Shown: one piece after another, positions 1-11,136 of the stretch
Layout of the letters: each line of letters begins with the position of its first letter
Numbering within the stretch: the first letter of the stretch is position 1
Origin: Lethocerus indicus
Taxonomy: Eukaryota > Arthropoda > Insecta > Hemiptera > Belostomatidae
Reading direction: 5' to 3'
NCBI GenBank assembly: GCA_019843655.1
Contig: JACDQD010000003.1
Location: forward strand, 27,020,224 to 27,084,223
Length of the DNA: 64,000 bases
The notes under the pieces: model-generated
Seen by the model: the letters and a program-made list of their open reading frames with translations, nothing else
Database searches by the model: none
Told to the model about the DNA's origin: nothing
Translations under genes and position numbers: made by a program

Positions 1-3000
1 TAGCAACAGTCTGGGTGAGCCATGTTACGTTCACCAGGCAGGCATCGTTTCCACGGTTCAGTAAATCGCTCAAAAGGGGCCCTTCACTTTCTTCCCCCAC
101 CCTTAAATATCAAGGAGGCAGAGGTATTTTGTTTGTATATTCCTACCCGGGCGAGTCGACCGATCGAGAAAGAACGCATTTTCAGCGCTGCGAACACAGA
201 ATGCTTTTTCAAAGGCGGCATCCAGTGCCAACATACCGCACAAATAAACACTTTCCCACTTCTTACCCATGCTCCGTACCAAAGGTGTGTACATTGCTGC
301 CACATGTGTCGAAAATATTTTTAGAGAAAGGGACAAATTCGACCGTCGTTCCCTTTTGTCGGGACTTTGTTTTAAATCAATACTACGACATTAACATATT
401 CATTGAATGTTTGTTCAAAACCAATATGCCATTAATAACACAATGAAGTGCGTACAAGATTTTCATCTGTCTGTTGACCTTTACGAAGAACAATAAATAT
501 GAATATTTAATACCGTTCGAGAAATAAAAACCCGTACGGACTATTCAAAAATAAACTCGAAAAGCGAAGGAATAGAATAGGCTTTGTGAGGTGAGACGGG
601 TTTTCGAGCTATTTACAGGGGCGACAGAAGCTGAAAATAATCCGACGCAAAATTTAAATAGGGGAAATGAGTTGTCAAACTGCGACACGCGCGGCGAGAA
701 CTTCCTCTACAGTTTTTGCGGTGTTGGAAGTTGGAAGAGTCGGGCTAAAGTTGTGCCGAGGCCAACTTCCCCTCCGTATTATGAAACACTAACAGTTTCA
801 AAGTGTATTCACTAGAACTTGGCGCGGGGGCGGCGGGAACTTGTTACCGCGGAGCGGGACGCGAGTCGACTGGCGAGAATATGTCAAAATTTAAACGCGT
901 TATCTTCAATTATTGACCGAACCGCCTGCCGGTTTACTGACGTTTACATGCGAAGTAACTTCATTGTACGTTTATTTACAAAAGAGTTGAAGTTACATGG
1001 AACGAAATTACTGGGAGTTTTACTGGGCCGAAAAACCAGTATTCGCATTGTCACTGAATCCTAGTACACGAAGCAATTCGTTTTGTACGCCACTTTCAAC
1101 TGTGTGGTTTTGTTTCTCGACAAAATATTTTCGAACGCATTTTTACGTAGGAATTTGTCAACAGATTCTCATTTTTGATTTATTATTCATCTAGGCACCG
1201 CGATACATACTTCCATTTTATACCTTGTTATATAATACTGATGCATATATTTATATTATACCGAAACTAAATTTCAATGAAGACCGTATAAATCTATTGG
1301 ACACAGAATTATTTCAAATGTTATCTCCCAAAACCCCCGAGCCGCACAAACTGAGTGTCGCCGGGAAAACGTTAACTATAACGGAATCAGAGTCTGTATT
1401 CTCTTCGGTAAGTTTTAAACGCGCATCATATATCATCCTCCCCGAAGCAGATTTCAATAAATCACCGCACTGTTACAGCGGTGCATAATATCCCGAGCTA
1501 AGCCAAAAGTTGTACGCCGAACAGATAAAAGTATCGTTTATCGAGAAACGAAAATTCGTGTCAAATCGATACGGGCGATTTCAGTAAACACGGACGAGAT
1601 ACATGAGAATAAAGGATATGAAGTCCGCTTGAGATGGAGAGAGAGAGAGGAGGGGGGGGGAGAAGAAGAGACAGAGGGAGAGAGGGTGAGAGAGAACGGT
1701 AGGAGCTAATTAAACCGATATGAGCTAAACCTCTTGGCGTGGACACTATCGGTTATATCAGGCGCCACCAATATAGCTCCTCCACAGTATCCACTTTGAC
1801 AGAATTCCCTGATACTTGTCCTAATGTTATTGCTCCCATTTTGAGTCCTCACCAACCAGCTATCAAACTGCACTGACCACTTATTGAAAAACAATTTCGG
1901 TATCATACCGGAGTATCCAATCTACTATATCTGGTAATTTCTGTCCCTCGTAATAGGGCGCATTATTATACACTGGACATTCTTGAGGGACGTACTGAAA
2001 AAGAAACAATTGATATATTCGTTCTTCAGCCAAAACCGAGTACTTATCCAGAATTACTAATTACTTAATAAGCAATAATTGAGGCAGAGTGTTTCCCGAT
2101 TAATAAAAAAAGGAAGGTATAAGGTCCGAAAATGTTACTCAATTAAATAACATATATAATAATAGACGCTATGAGAACATTATAAAATATAAAAAAAACT
2201 AGGATAAAACTGGCCACTAACAATGGTAATAAATAGATGACGTGTAGTTGGGCGCTTTGGTATTCGGGGTGGGAGGGCACGGGGCCACCCTCGCGGATAA
2301 TTCCCGAAAATTATTAGGGAGCTGCGGTCCACTTTCGGTGGTTGCGCACGTGTCCGTGCGAGTGTGTGTATGCAGCCGACCGGATATTGCCCTCAGGTAG
2401 CACGATTCCGTTCCACTTCCGGTTCCACCAATTTGCCAGGGCAGGAAGGCAATGAGCAAGACAATTCTCCCAGTGTACTGCTATTCCGGGTATTAAATAA
2501 CTCAGAAGTTTAACGTTCGATTATATTTATTGCAATATAATTTCATTAATAGATTCAATTACTCACGAAAAATAAAAATGCAGTAAAAGAGAGAAAGTTT
2601 TATTCGCTTTAGGCTACTGATCGAAAGTAGAAAAGAACTCGATGATTTTATAATTAAATATAACCAGTAGGAGAATATTTTCCATGCTTAGAACTTTCAT
2701 TGACAGAAACTAGGCTATTCGATAAAAGTATTCGTTACAATTAATCCAAATATAGTTCGTCACCGTATATAATATATCGATACGAAGGGAAAATCGCTCA
2801 AAAAAGAGATGCAATGATGTGAACTGAACTTAGTGTCGAAAACTGCACTTAGCAACTCTAAATACCCACCAGGGCTGAGTTAAAATTAGTTGAAATAGGT
2901 TAAATAATCAGCCTTAATATTAACGAGAAATGCCTGTTGAAAACCTTGCAAGAGAAAACTCGTGATCCTGAAATACTGTTCAGAGAAATGTTCCCTTCGT

Positions 3001-3763
3001 TAAAAAATAGGATAATGCAGGCACCGCTCATTTCACATACCTTTCGATCCGAAAATACATGCAGGCACACTTCGCCAGAAAACATTCCCTCTTGTGTGCT
3101 GTATATAAGTATAGGTTTATAAAGAACACACTTTCTCTTATGTAGAGTGTTTTAGAGCGGTGTTCGACTTGTAAACCGCATGAAAAGCAAACAGGACACC
3201 GACAATGGTGGAGAGGGGGAGCGTGGGGGAAGGGACTCACTGAATTCTGTCAAGTGAGCGATTTGAAATAGACTACCGGCGTCGGAGAGCGGGCTATCGC
3301 CCTCTCAATCCAATCACGATACGAGCTTCTCCCGGCCACACAAGGCGGCCGCAGTTCACGCTAAATGGAATCGAAACCGGGCTCGCAAACACCGAAAGTT
3401 ATTTCGCACTTTGAAAGTTATTTCCGAGCGAAAAAAGGAGAGAGAATTTACAGCGCCCGTTCAGGGGCGACAATATTTGCGGTAAGATTAGGAACGTTTG
3501 TTCTCCTTTTATCCGGTGCGACGTACACCCTGAAGGAATATGCGGGATATCTAAGAAATTTATTATCTCGTATAAATAAATATGAAAGATGAAAAAAGTA
3601 TCGTCATATTTTAGTATGGCTTTTTTGGTTGGCAGTGAAAAAGTATACCTATCAAACTGCCAGGTTCTCACTAATAATATTTTAGGATAGTAAACTTAAA
3701 ATAAAATAATTTCCAACGTACTTTCTCGATGACAAATGTTTGAGTCACAGTGCGGCGGGAGTC
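1..3763. other. Noncoding stretch, downstream end of the inferred intron
   Basis: No exon or RNA gene is seen. The 143-codon frame 15-446 overlaps other frames on both strands and has no domain. GC-balanced blocks at about 2215-2460 and 3160-3370 contrast with AT-rich flanks and include a GCGCACG/CGTGCG hairpin at 2344-2360. These may be conserved noncoding elements; that cannot be tested here. Confidence 0.6.
1631..1695 (+). repeat. Purine (GA-rich) tract with a G9 run
   Basis: Almost pure A/G over 65 bases, with GAGAGA words and one long G run. GAGAG is the core bound by insect GAGA factors, but a simple-sequence origin is as likely. It yields the low-complexity minus frame 1561-1746. Confidence 0.85.
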
Positions 3764-3785
3764 ACTTACCTGAAACAAAAAAAGG
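3764..3785 (-). promoter_or_regulatory. Recursive splice site (ratchet point), third in transcription order
   Basis: Minus-strand reading gives CCTTTTTTTGTTTCAG (plus 3770-3785) joined directly to GTAAGTGACTC (plus 3759-3769), junction 3769/3770. The acceptor half has seven consecutive T and the consensus CAG; the donor half is the optimal GTAAGT. A TACTTAAT sequence (plus 3787-3794) sits at a plausible branch-point distance. The twelve bases on the donor side of this and the 51.57 kb site begin identically (GTAAGTGAC). No open frame crosses it that resembles a gene. A microexon or pseudo-exon is the alternative, but there are zero bases between AG and GT. Confidence 0.83.
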
Positions 3786-4205
3786 ATTTATTAAGTACGC
3801 AGATTTAAATTATAAATAGTATAGACATAGATTTAAATATATTAACCATATGACACAATTAACACAGACCATTTCACTCTTGATATGAAGACTGTCATAA
3901 AAAATAAAAGGACTGCTTAAGATATTTAGAATAGTGTGGTTCCGATGCCCTGCCGATAATGTATGCAAAATAAAATTCCTATTATAAGCAATGCAAAACA
4001 AACAGTACAAAACCTCGAAGCTTGTTAGAAAGACAGCAAAAACAAAAGGACAAAATACCGCTGAGTTTAACGCAATTGCAGCACTCTCGACTCTCGAGAG
4101 TTAAATGAGTTTCTAAGAATGCTTCTCTGGAGTCTCAAATAACAAATCTCTGGGCGTACACCTACTTCCTGGCCTGTGGGTTAGCTCCGTTCCGACGGTC
4201 TATAT

Positions 4206-4298
4206 TTAATGCGAACTCCCTATCAACGAGGGGAAACTCCCCGTTTCCCTGTCCGCATTAATGATTGAGGTATAGGATCGGGATGCCGCGGTTGCGGC
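4206..4298. repeat. Nested hairpins in a GC-balanced island
   Basis: TTAATGCG (4206-4213) pairs with CGCATTAA (4254-4261) and encloses GGGAAAC/GTTTCCC (4231-4237, 4243-4249). A further GCCGC/GCGGC hairpin with loop GGTT is at 4285-4298. The surrounding 4140-4520 block is CpG-containing and unlike its AT-rich flanks. An overlapping 118-codon frame (4321-4677) has no recognisable domain. The internal loop is too asymmetric for a microRNA precursor. Confidence 0.4.
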
Positions 4299-4888
4299 CC
4301 TATATATACCGGAGGCGGCAGTGTTAAAAGCGCCCCGCGCTGGAACCAACTTAAGCGATAAAACTTTATCTAACTCGCAACGAAAGTTTTCGGCCCCCGG
4401 TAGAAAAAACCTTGGGACGATCTCGGTCGGAGCTCACCTGCCGGACCCCATTAAATCCCGAAAGCCTCCAGCGATTGGTAAAGTTTTATTAACGCCCCCT
4501 CATTTCGATGCCTCTAAATTTATTTATTTACGACACCGAAAGCAGTTTCCAACTGACAATTATTTTAGGTTGATAGCTGCACTATTTTGGATACATATTT
4601 ACTCACTTTATTTTCAGGAGAACTACTGGTTTTCTTTTGCGAAAAATGCAAAACAAATAAAACAAAAAACAAGATAAAAAAATAATGTTTTCCTCAATCT
4701 CGAATCGATCACTGCAGGCAGTCCATTGTATTTATTGAAACACAAGGTACCAAATCGCGGCTAGAATTGCTTTAGTTGAAATATTTCGCAAACAATTCTA
4801 AGAGAACCAGCGGAAGGGTTTTCTATTAAAGAAAACATGACGCGGAAGATGTTTCAAACCCGAGTAGTAAAACGACGTAGGCGGAATT

Positions 4889-5102
4889 TTAATTGGCCGA
4901 AAAATTGTCGATAATAACACCCTGTCCGACTTTAATTACACCGTCATCAACTGAAGGAATATTAAAAAAATCAACAATTAATTCCCCGCATGTAATTACA
5001 AATAGACTGTTAAAAACCCCCCTCCAATTTTTCCTCGCTTAGTATTTATGAACTCAAGCGGATTCCATTTCTAACGGACTCTTAATTGGCCGTAACCAAT
5101 AA
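4889..5102. promoter_or_regulatory. Repeated TTAATTGGCCG word
   Basis: The 11-mer occurs at 4889-4899 and 5092-5102 on the same strand, combining a homeodomain core with GGCC. Shared transcription-factor sites are a possible explanation. Confidence 0.3.
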
Positions 5103-6856
5103 TTAGGACAGTGATATCTTAATTACACACATCTGACATTGAAGAAAGGCAATGAATCATTAATAACGGCAATGTATTTGTAACTAGTTCTTAGAGTCCC
5201 GAACTTCTCACGCTGCTCTACGGAAGAATGTCACGCACATAATAAATATATAAAGACAGTATACGTTCAGACAATGAGGGTATCATTTACTTAAAAGTAT
5301 TCGAAAGTCGACGGCACAATAATAAGGCATAAAATAAATGTTATATTAAATATAAATATTGAAAGTATTGAACATACCAAGTACATTTCATTAATTATTC
5401 TCATGTTTAGAAGTAATTCACAAACATAATTCTCACCATATTTTCCATATTAATCCGAAGAAACTAGAAGAATCCTGTAGGCTATATTCATAATGCTTGA
5501 TTCAATTGTTGCGCCCCATTATGCAGTGGCTATGAGCTTATCGCCCTGACTGAGATAATGCGTTATTCTGATTTCTAGTAGTTTGAATATTCGTAATTTC
5601 AAAGATTGTAATAATCAGGCGTAATATACCTGAAACTGGAAAAAAGTTTCGAGGAAAATTCATAAACATTATAAAGCTATAAATACAAACGACTCTATGA
5701 GCAACAATAAACTATTCAAAACCAGGTATATGGTCCAATAAATATTTTTATTCATTTTTAGCTTCTAACAATTTTACACAAGTTAGAACAAAGCTAGAAC
5801 CCGATGGACCCATTATGAAAAAATGAAACGGAAAAAAGTCTCGCGACAATTCATCATCCGAACTGTGGTCTATGAGCGCTCCTGTGTTCGTACTCTTTCG
5901 GTAGACCGGTTTCAGCTTTTCGCCGCGAGGACTGAAAAGTTCCGGTGATAGCAATCGTGGTTTTTGAGTCAATGGAGCGTAAATTTCTGTTCCGCCGAAC
6001 ATACATCACGTACAATCAAATTCAGTGTACCCAATTCTATTTTGAACACCGATCTAACTTTCCTGTTAGATTTTCATTTGAACAAACTGACGACATGAAC
6101 TAAAGACAAATCGATTTTATTTACACATGACAATATTTATATTTTTCTCGAAAAAATTCGAGCATTACTGTCTAATAAATAAATAAAGTTACCTCGACCG
6201 TAGGCAGCGATAGACTATTTAACTCTAAATAGACGTAATAACAGGGTTTCTATGACAGCATAGACTGAAATGAACAACCGATAATACCGGGCACTAAATT
6301 TTTAAGCCTACAAGATTTCCAACGACCGAGAAATTTTCATTAAAGAATGTACGTATATTAAAATTAAAGAAAACAAAAAAATATCGATATTATTTCATCA
6401 TAAATATTCACGAACCATGCCGTCTCTGAAGCGGCGGAGGAATTAATAAAATGTTGAATATTGATTGGAGCGAAAACAATCCGCGCAATTTATTCAGAAC
6501 AGGACGGCCAGTCGTCTCCAAACAATATTTCCCAAATTGTACATAATCTAGAAATTGTGAACCAAATGCAAAAACTATACCGCAAAAATGTTTTTTTAAT
6601 ATAAAAGAATGGAACAGAATAAGCGTGTTCATAATTTTGAATGGACTTTAACTAAGAAGGAATTAATGCGGATTTCATATAAAAAATGAATCAATTATTA
6701 ATTAAAAAAATGCAAAACACCGGGCATATTCATAAATATACCTGTATAGAGCCTTACCAAATACAGTTTTTGTTTTAACATCGGGGATTAAACATGTATA
6801 GGGAGTATAAAAATTGAAAGAGTATACAGGTTTAAATGTGCTTCGCCGATTTTTAG

Positions 6857-6882
6857 TACCAGATTAAATATTTAATCTGGTA
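6857..6882. repeat. 26-bp perfect palindrome
   Basis: The 13-base half TACCAGATTAAAT (6857-6869) is followed without spacer by its exact reverse complement (6870-6882). A zero-spacer 13-bp stem is not expected by chance in 64 kb. Each half carries a GATTA/TAATC core of the kind bound by Bicoid/Otx-class homeodomains, so a dimeric homeodomain site is possible; a cruciform or a collapsed inverted repeat is an alternative. Confidence 0.9.
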
Positions 6883-9097
6883 AAAGCTCAGTAAGAGGGA
6901 TAATACCGTATTTCATTAATAGATAAAAAAATGTAGGTAACGCGAAAGGTTTTAATTATATTCGTATGAATTGAAATTGAATACTAACGAATAGATTATC
7001 ACTAATGTACGGAGTCAAGGCCAGGGCTGGAACACTGGGACTTAACAGAGGGGTGTCTTATCTCGTATTTAAATTAGCATTTAATCACAATCACACTAAT
7101 CTCTCGAACTGGATTTACAAAATGAGATAAAACCGATCATAAAGTAGACGTTTTTACATTCCTCTCGTGCCGACTGTGTCAGGACAAAATGAAGATGTCG
7201 GCCGGGAACTGAAATCCAAATAATATTTAAATCGCTCTTCCGATTTCTGGCAACAATTTTACTTGCATTTAAAACCGTAAACCATTAAAGTAACGTTAAG
7301 ATCTTCATCGGTTTAGACTACGGTTTTAAAGATAAAAGAAGTTACATATATGGTGGCATACCAGGAAAAGAGGTTTGCCCAAGTATTATTCCCGTCTATT
7401 TCTGGGCTCGATTACCGGCGATACGATCGTCCTCTCCGGGTCCGGAACACGGGTGCCGGCCAAGTCGAGGGCAGTCGGCAGATAGGAGCAACCCCGGGCA
7501 ACAATAAGCCCATAGGGAAACACAGCAGATGTTATCCACATCTACAGCGGAGGGCCATAATAGCGGCGACCCCTGCCACCTACCCCTCCCGGCCACACTA
7601 ATTCCCAAGATATCACAGCCAAACGAATGAAACTTTTAATGAATGAAGTTTTTAATAGTTTTATTGCTGTAAAATACAATCAGCGACATTGATGTTGAAG
7701 TAGCCCTAGTAACGAGTCGAGTACAATGAAGGCTCCCTTTTATTAACTTTAAAAAAACATTGATACTATATTTAAAACTGAAGGGAACATTATTTCAATA
7801 AACAATGCGCTACATAACCACCGATCAGAAAGCCCTAATTTAAATTAAAACGCGGGCTTCACGTTTGAACTAATTTCCCGGAGGAAATTTTAGTATAAAA
7901 TCCAGTCCCCCCCCCCTCCGCGCCAATAAAATACCTACGCAAGAAGAAAAAAACAATAGAACCGGAGGGTAAAAACAAGTCAAGGTTTAATCTGTTGTTA
8001 TCGCTTGTTGGGATTTTGTCCCGAGAAGTGGACACCCACACCCTCCCCGTTTGAATTATGACTTAATTGCCTTAATTACAAATTACCGCCCCTTCGGAGG
8101 TGGGCGCTAATAGCCCAATAACATTCCCGCTAAGTATTCGGCCGGACGGAAAGCGGCACTTAAAACCCCCGGGGGTCGTCCACGTTGTTGTAAAAACAGA
8201 AGCCGCCGCTGTCCCGTTAATAGGGATAACAGTCATAAATCCTACTACAACGCTCAATTCGACTGTTTTTTCATGAAACATTTCTGCCGCATGAAATATT
8301 TCTTACTGGTATAGGATTTAAAAAATGTCTAAGTGAAACACCCAAATAGTTCCTACTACACTTATTTACAATTTTATCAATAAATACAAGAAATTTCTTT
8401 TCTTCCGTTCCAATTATTTTATCATGATACTTTACAATGTGCTCTTCTGTGCTCTGCTGTACACTGACAGCTCCGAAAGGATGTATAAACCCGATTATTG
8501 TTTTAATTATTCCGACTTTTTTAAATCGAATGAAACGAGGCGGGCGGAGAGGTTATTACGGAAGACGCCCGAACATGTAATTGGCAGACCATTACATAAA
8601 CACTGAAATTTCAGCTCAAGCAACGTTTCTCCTGTTGGGTAGTAATCTCGAATAATATTTTTTTCCGACTGAAAATATGATTGGTGGCACTTTACAAGTT
8701 ATTTTACGAGTGTAGGATTTTTTAAATGGTGGCCCTCTTTCGCTCCCAGTAGTAACAGAGCAATAAACGGTTATGGGCCCATATTTCATTGGAATGTTAA
8801 CACAGAGAACTGCATTAGTGTTGGACCAATAAAATATAAATTCCCTCGACCTCGCTCACTTTCTCCTCACCGAGAAATTGTTCAAATTTTATTCACCGGG
8901 AGCAGATCCTGGCAAGGGATTTGACTATACTAACCTAAGGATTGGCTTCCGGATAAAATTTATGATTGTACATTTATTTTATGTAGAAATATTTTGACCT
9001 AAATGTGCCGGCTAAAATCGGGATATATAAATAAATAAATATGTATACAAACACTAACATTTCTTAAACCCTAGTTCTTTCGTGCTTGCCTCGCCTC

Positions 9098-9224
9098 ACT
9101 GGTTTCGGCTGCTGGAAAATCAAGGAAATTACGTCTTGCCACAGGGGAAATGTGCCCCAGAGGCAACCGAAATGCAAAAAGTGACTCACCGACCCACTGA
9201 AGACGACGAGCAGCCGAAACCGGT
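9098..9224. repeat. 16-bp near-perfect inverted repeat with nested hairpin and a hammerhead-like core in one arm
   Basis: Left arm ACTGGTTTCGGCTGCT (9098-9113) and right arm AGCAGCCGAAACCGGT (9209-9224) are reverse complements at 15 of 16 positions; 13 are contiguous (9101-9113 with 9209-9221). The 95-bp spacer contains a smaller hairpin: TTGCC/GGCAA (9136-9140, 9162-9166) enclosing GGGG/CCCC (9144-9147, 9155-9158). The right arm follows CTGAAGA (9197-9203) and contains GAAA (9216-9219), the two hammerhead boxes, but helix II between them pairs poorly. GCCGAAACCGG-like endings are familiar in retroelement termini, so two oppositely oriented element ends are a plausible origin. A stem-loop RNA or cruciform is the alternative. 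Confidence 0.6.
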
Positions 9225-10352
9225 CTAGCAAACGAACAGGCTGTTAGATAGAAGACCGAAAGGATTTCCTAATGTAGCAGTTTTCCGAAATGTAAAAATT
9301 ATAATTTGTTATATACGATGTTATTCATTAGAGCAAACTGTTCATTCAGTGAACGAATTGTTGGACCTTCATTAGCTAGACAATTCCGCGAGTATTCATT
9401 TTCGTGCGTATCACAATGTAAAACGGAAGAAAAGGCAAACAACATTTTTCAAGTGGTTGAATGGTGTGAATACGAGTGTCGCTAGCCCTAAGTTGGGGGT
9501 GTTGTGCCAGGTGAAGTCACAATAAAGGGAGACCCTTTACGGGCTTCCATCTTAACTCCGTGACTAGTTAGTGCCTCCCAACACTTCTCAACCGCCGTCG
9601 AACACTCTTCTTCTCTGTTTTTCCCACCCACTGAGCCCTCTAGTTTAAAAACTACTAAACTCGCTTGAAAAGGTCACGCGCTCCCGTTTCACAAAAAGAA
9701 ATGCTGTAAAAATAAGAACATTGTCCCACAACCTCCACACCGGCACTACAATCAGACAACTACGTTTAATCAGCAAAAAGTAACAGAAACTTTTTAACTC
9801 GTTACGGCGTCCTACGTTTATACCTTTTTTTGACGCGTTTTTAAGAACGTGACACCAAATGTAAATCTTTGGTTAAAAATAAAACGGGGCAGGGTTGTTC
9901 AAAGCGTCCTCTTTATTCCTTACGGCCGGCACAGACCGGCGTAGACGAAAATTTTTACGGGTCCGCAAGAAAAACAGTTTTAAAATGTTCGCCGCTACAT
10001 TTTTTCGTTATTTGAGCGAGTCCGACGTGTCGAGGGCTGTAGTAAAACGACGCCTAAAAGTGGAAAAGTTGGGCTGAGTCACGGACGTCGCCGCGACACA
10101 CCGAGTCCAAGACGTAGTCGGCACGCCGAGATATATTGCGTCATTTCCTCCGAACACCAGGAAGCGTCGCATAAACCATGTTCCGTCCAGTACGAGAATC
10201 GGACTCCACGCTGTTTACCAATATCCAGACACCATTACTGCGAGGCTTTAACGATGTAAAGATTTCAGTAAGGCCCTAATTTTTGCCACAGGCCAAATTG
10301 GAGCTAACATTATGTTATTGGGGCACAAAAGCCTATATTTAATAATCATATG

Positions 10353-10380
10353 TCTCAGTTATTCTCAGTTCTCAGTTATT
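10353..10380 (+). repeat. CTCAGTTATT imperfect tandem repeat
   Basis: CTCAGTTATT, CTCAGTT and CTCAGTTATT follow one another. Simple local duplication. Confidence 0.65.
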
Positions 10381-11116
10381 AAAAATTATTATTTAAATAT
10401 ATATCTAACACACTGAAAAGTGCTGGCCTTCAGTCCTTAAAACTGTTCTATTCTTAAATTGAATCTCATTCTTTTATGAGTTTGTCTTTCAAAATCGTTG
10501 GTCAACAGCCATTATCTCGCTTATTTTAAATATAGCCTTCCTCCTCGAAATGAAGTGTCGACATTCTCAACATGGATTCAGAGTACCAATTATACCTATG
10601 TCGCATTTAATTTTATCCTTACAACTCCTTGTAACGTGAAAATAGCACGGTATAAACTGACTGAATAAATATACAACACTAGAGGTGGCCAAGTCAATTG
10701 GCCAACTCTTTACCAATGAGAACGGCGAATGATAAGAAACGCAAAATAAAAAGTGCTGCTAGATTTCAACGCGAATACCGATAGACTAATGATGAAACCG
10801 TGTTCTGTGGAGCGGGACCTGAGTTATAAAACCTGTTGCGATATGAGCTGGACTTGCGGCCGAGAGTTGACACCCACACGCCGAGCCATAGTGTGCCCAA
10901 CCAATCCGTTGGTATACTCGCAATATATAAGTCCTATTCTGTTTTATATATATTAATATGTGTTATATGTATGTGTAGGTGTATGTACATAGGCGCATAT
11001 TTATAATATAATAATCCAAATCATTTGTTGGACATTTTGAACACTTGATTTTTCAGAAATACACTGGACCATCAGACCAACTATCTCAAAAGAATAATCT
11101 AATTATAACCGATTTT

Positions 11117-11136
11117 TATATAGGACATCCTATATA
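11117..11136. repeat. 9-bp stem near-palindrome
   Basis: TATATAGGA and TCCTATATA separated by CA. AT-rich and close to chance expectation. Confidence 0.5.

Larger units (their letters stand above)
3790..9097. other. Noncoding stretch with GC-balanced islands
   Basis: AT-rich sequence with islands at about 4140-4520, 7350-7600 and 7880-8230 (the last with the 12-bp palindrome ACCCCCGGGGGT at 8165-8176). A weaker splice-site fusion on the minus strand at 5629/5630 ends in GTATAT and is not called. Open frames are short. Confidence 0.6.

Noticed and set aside
15..446. 143-codon open frame
   Set aside because: Overlapped by frames on both strands, no domain, biased composition; chance is sufficient.
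5624..5650. Possible fourth ratchet point on the minus strand
   Set aside because: Good pyrimidine tract and TTTCAG, but the donor half is GTATAT, a weak 5' site, and it lies only 1.9 kb from the strong site at 3769.
7611..7620. TATCACAGCC, matching the start of the miR-2/miR-13 family
   Set aside because: No complementary arm within precursor distance, so no hairpin precursor.
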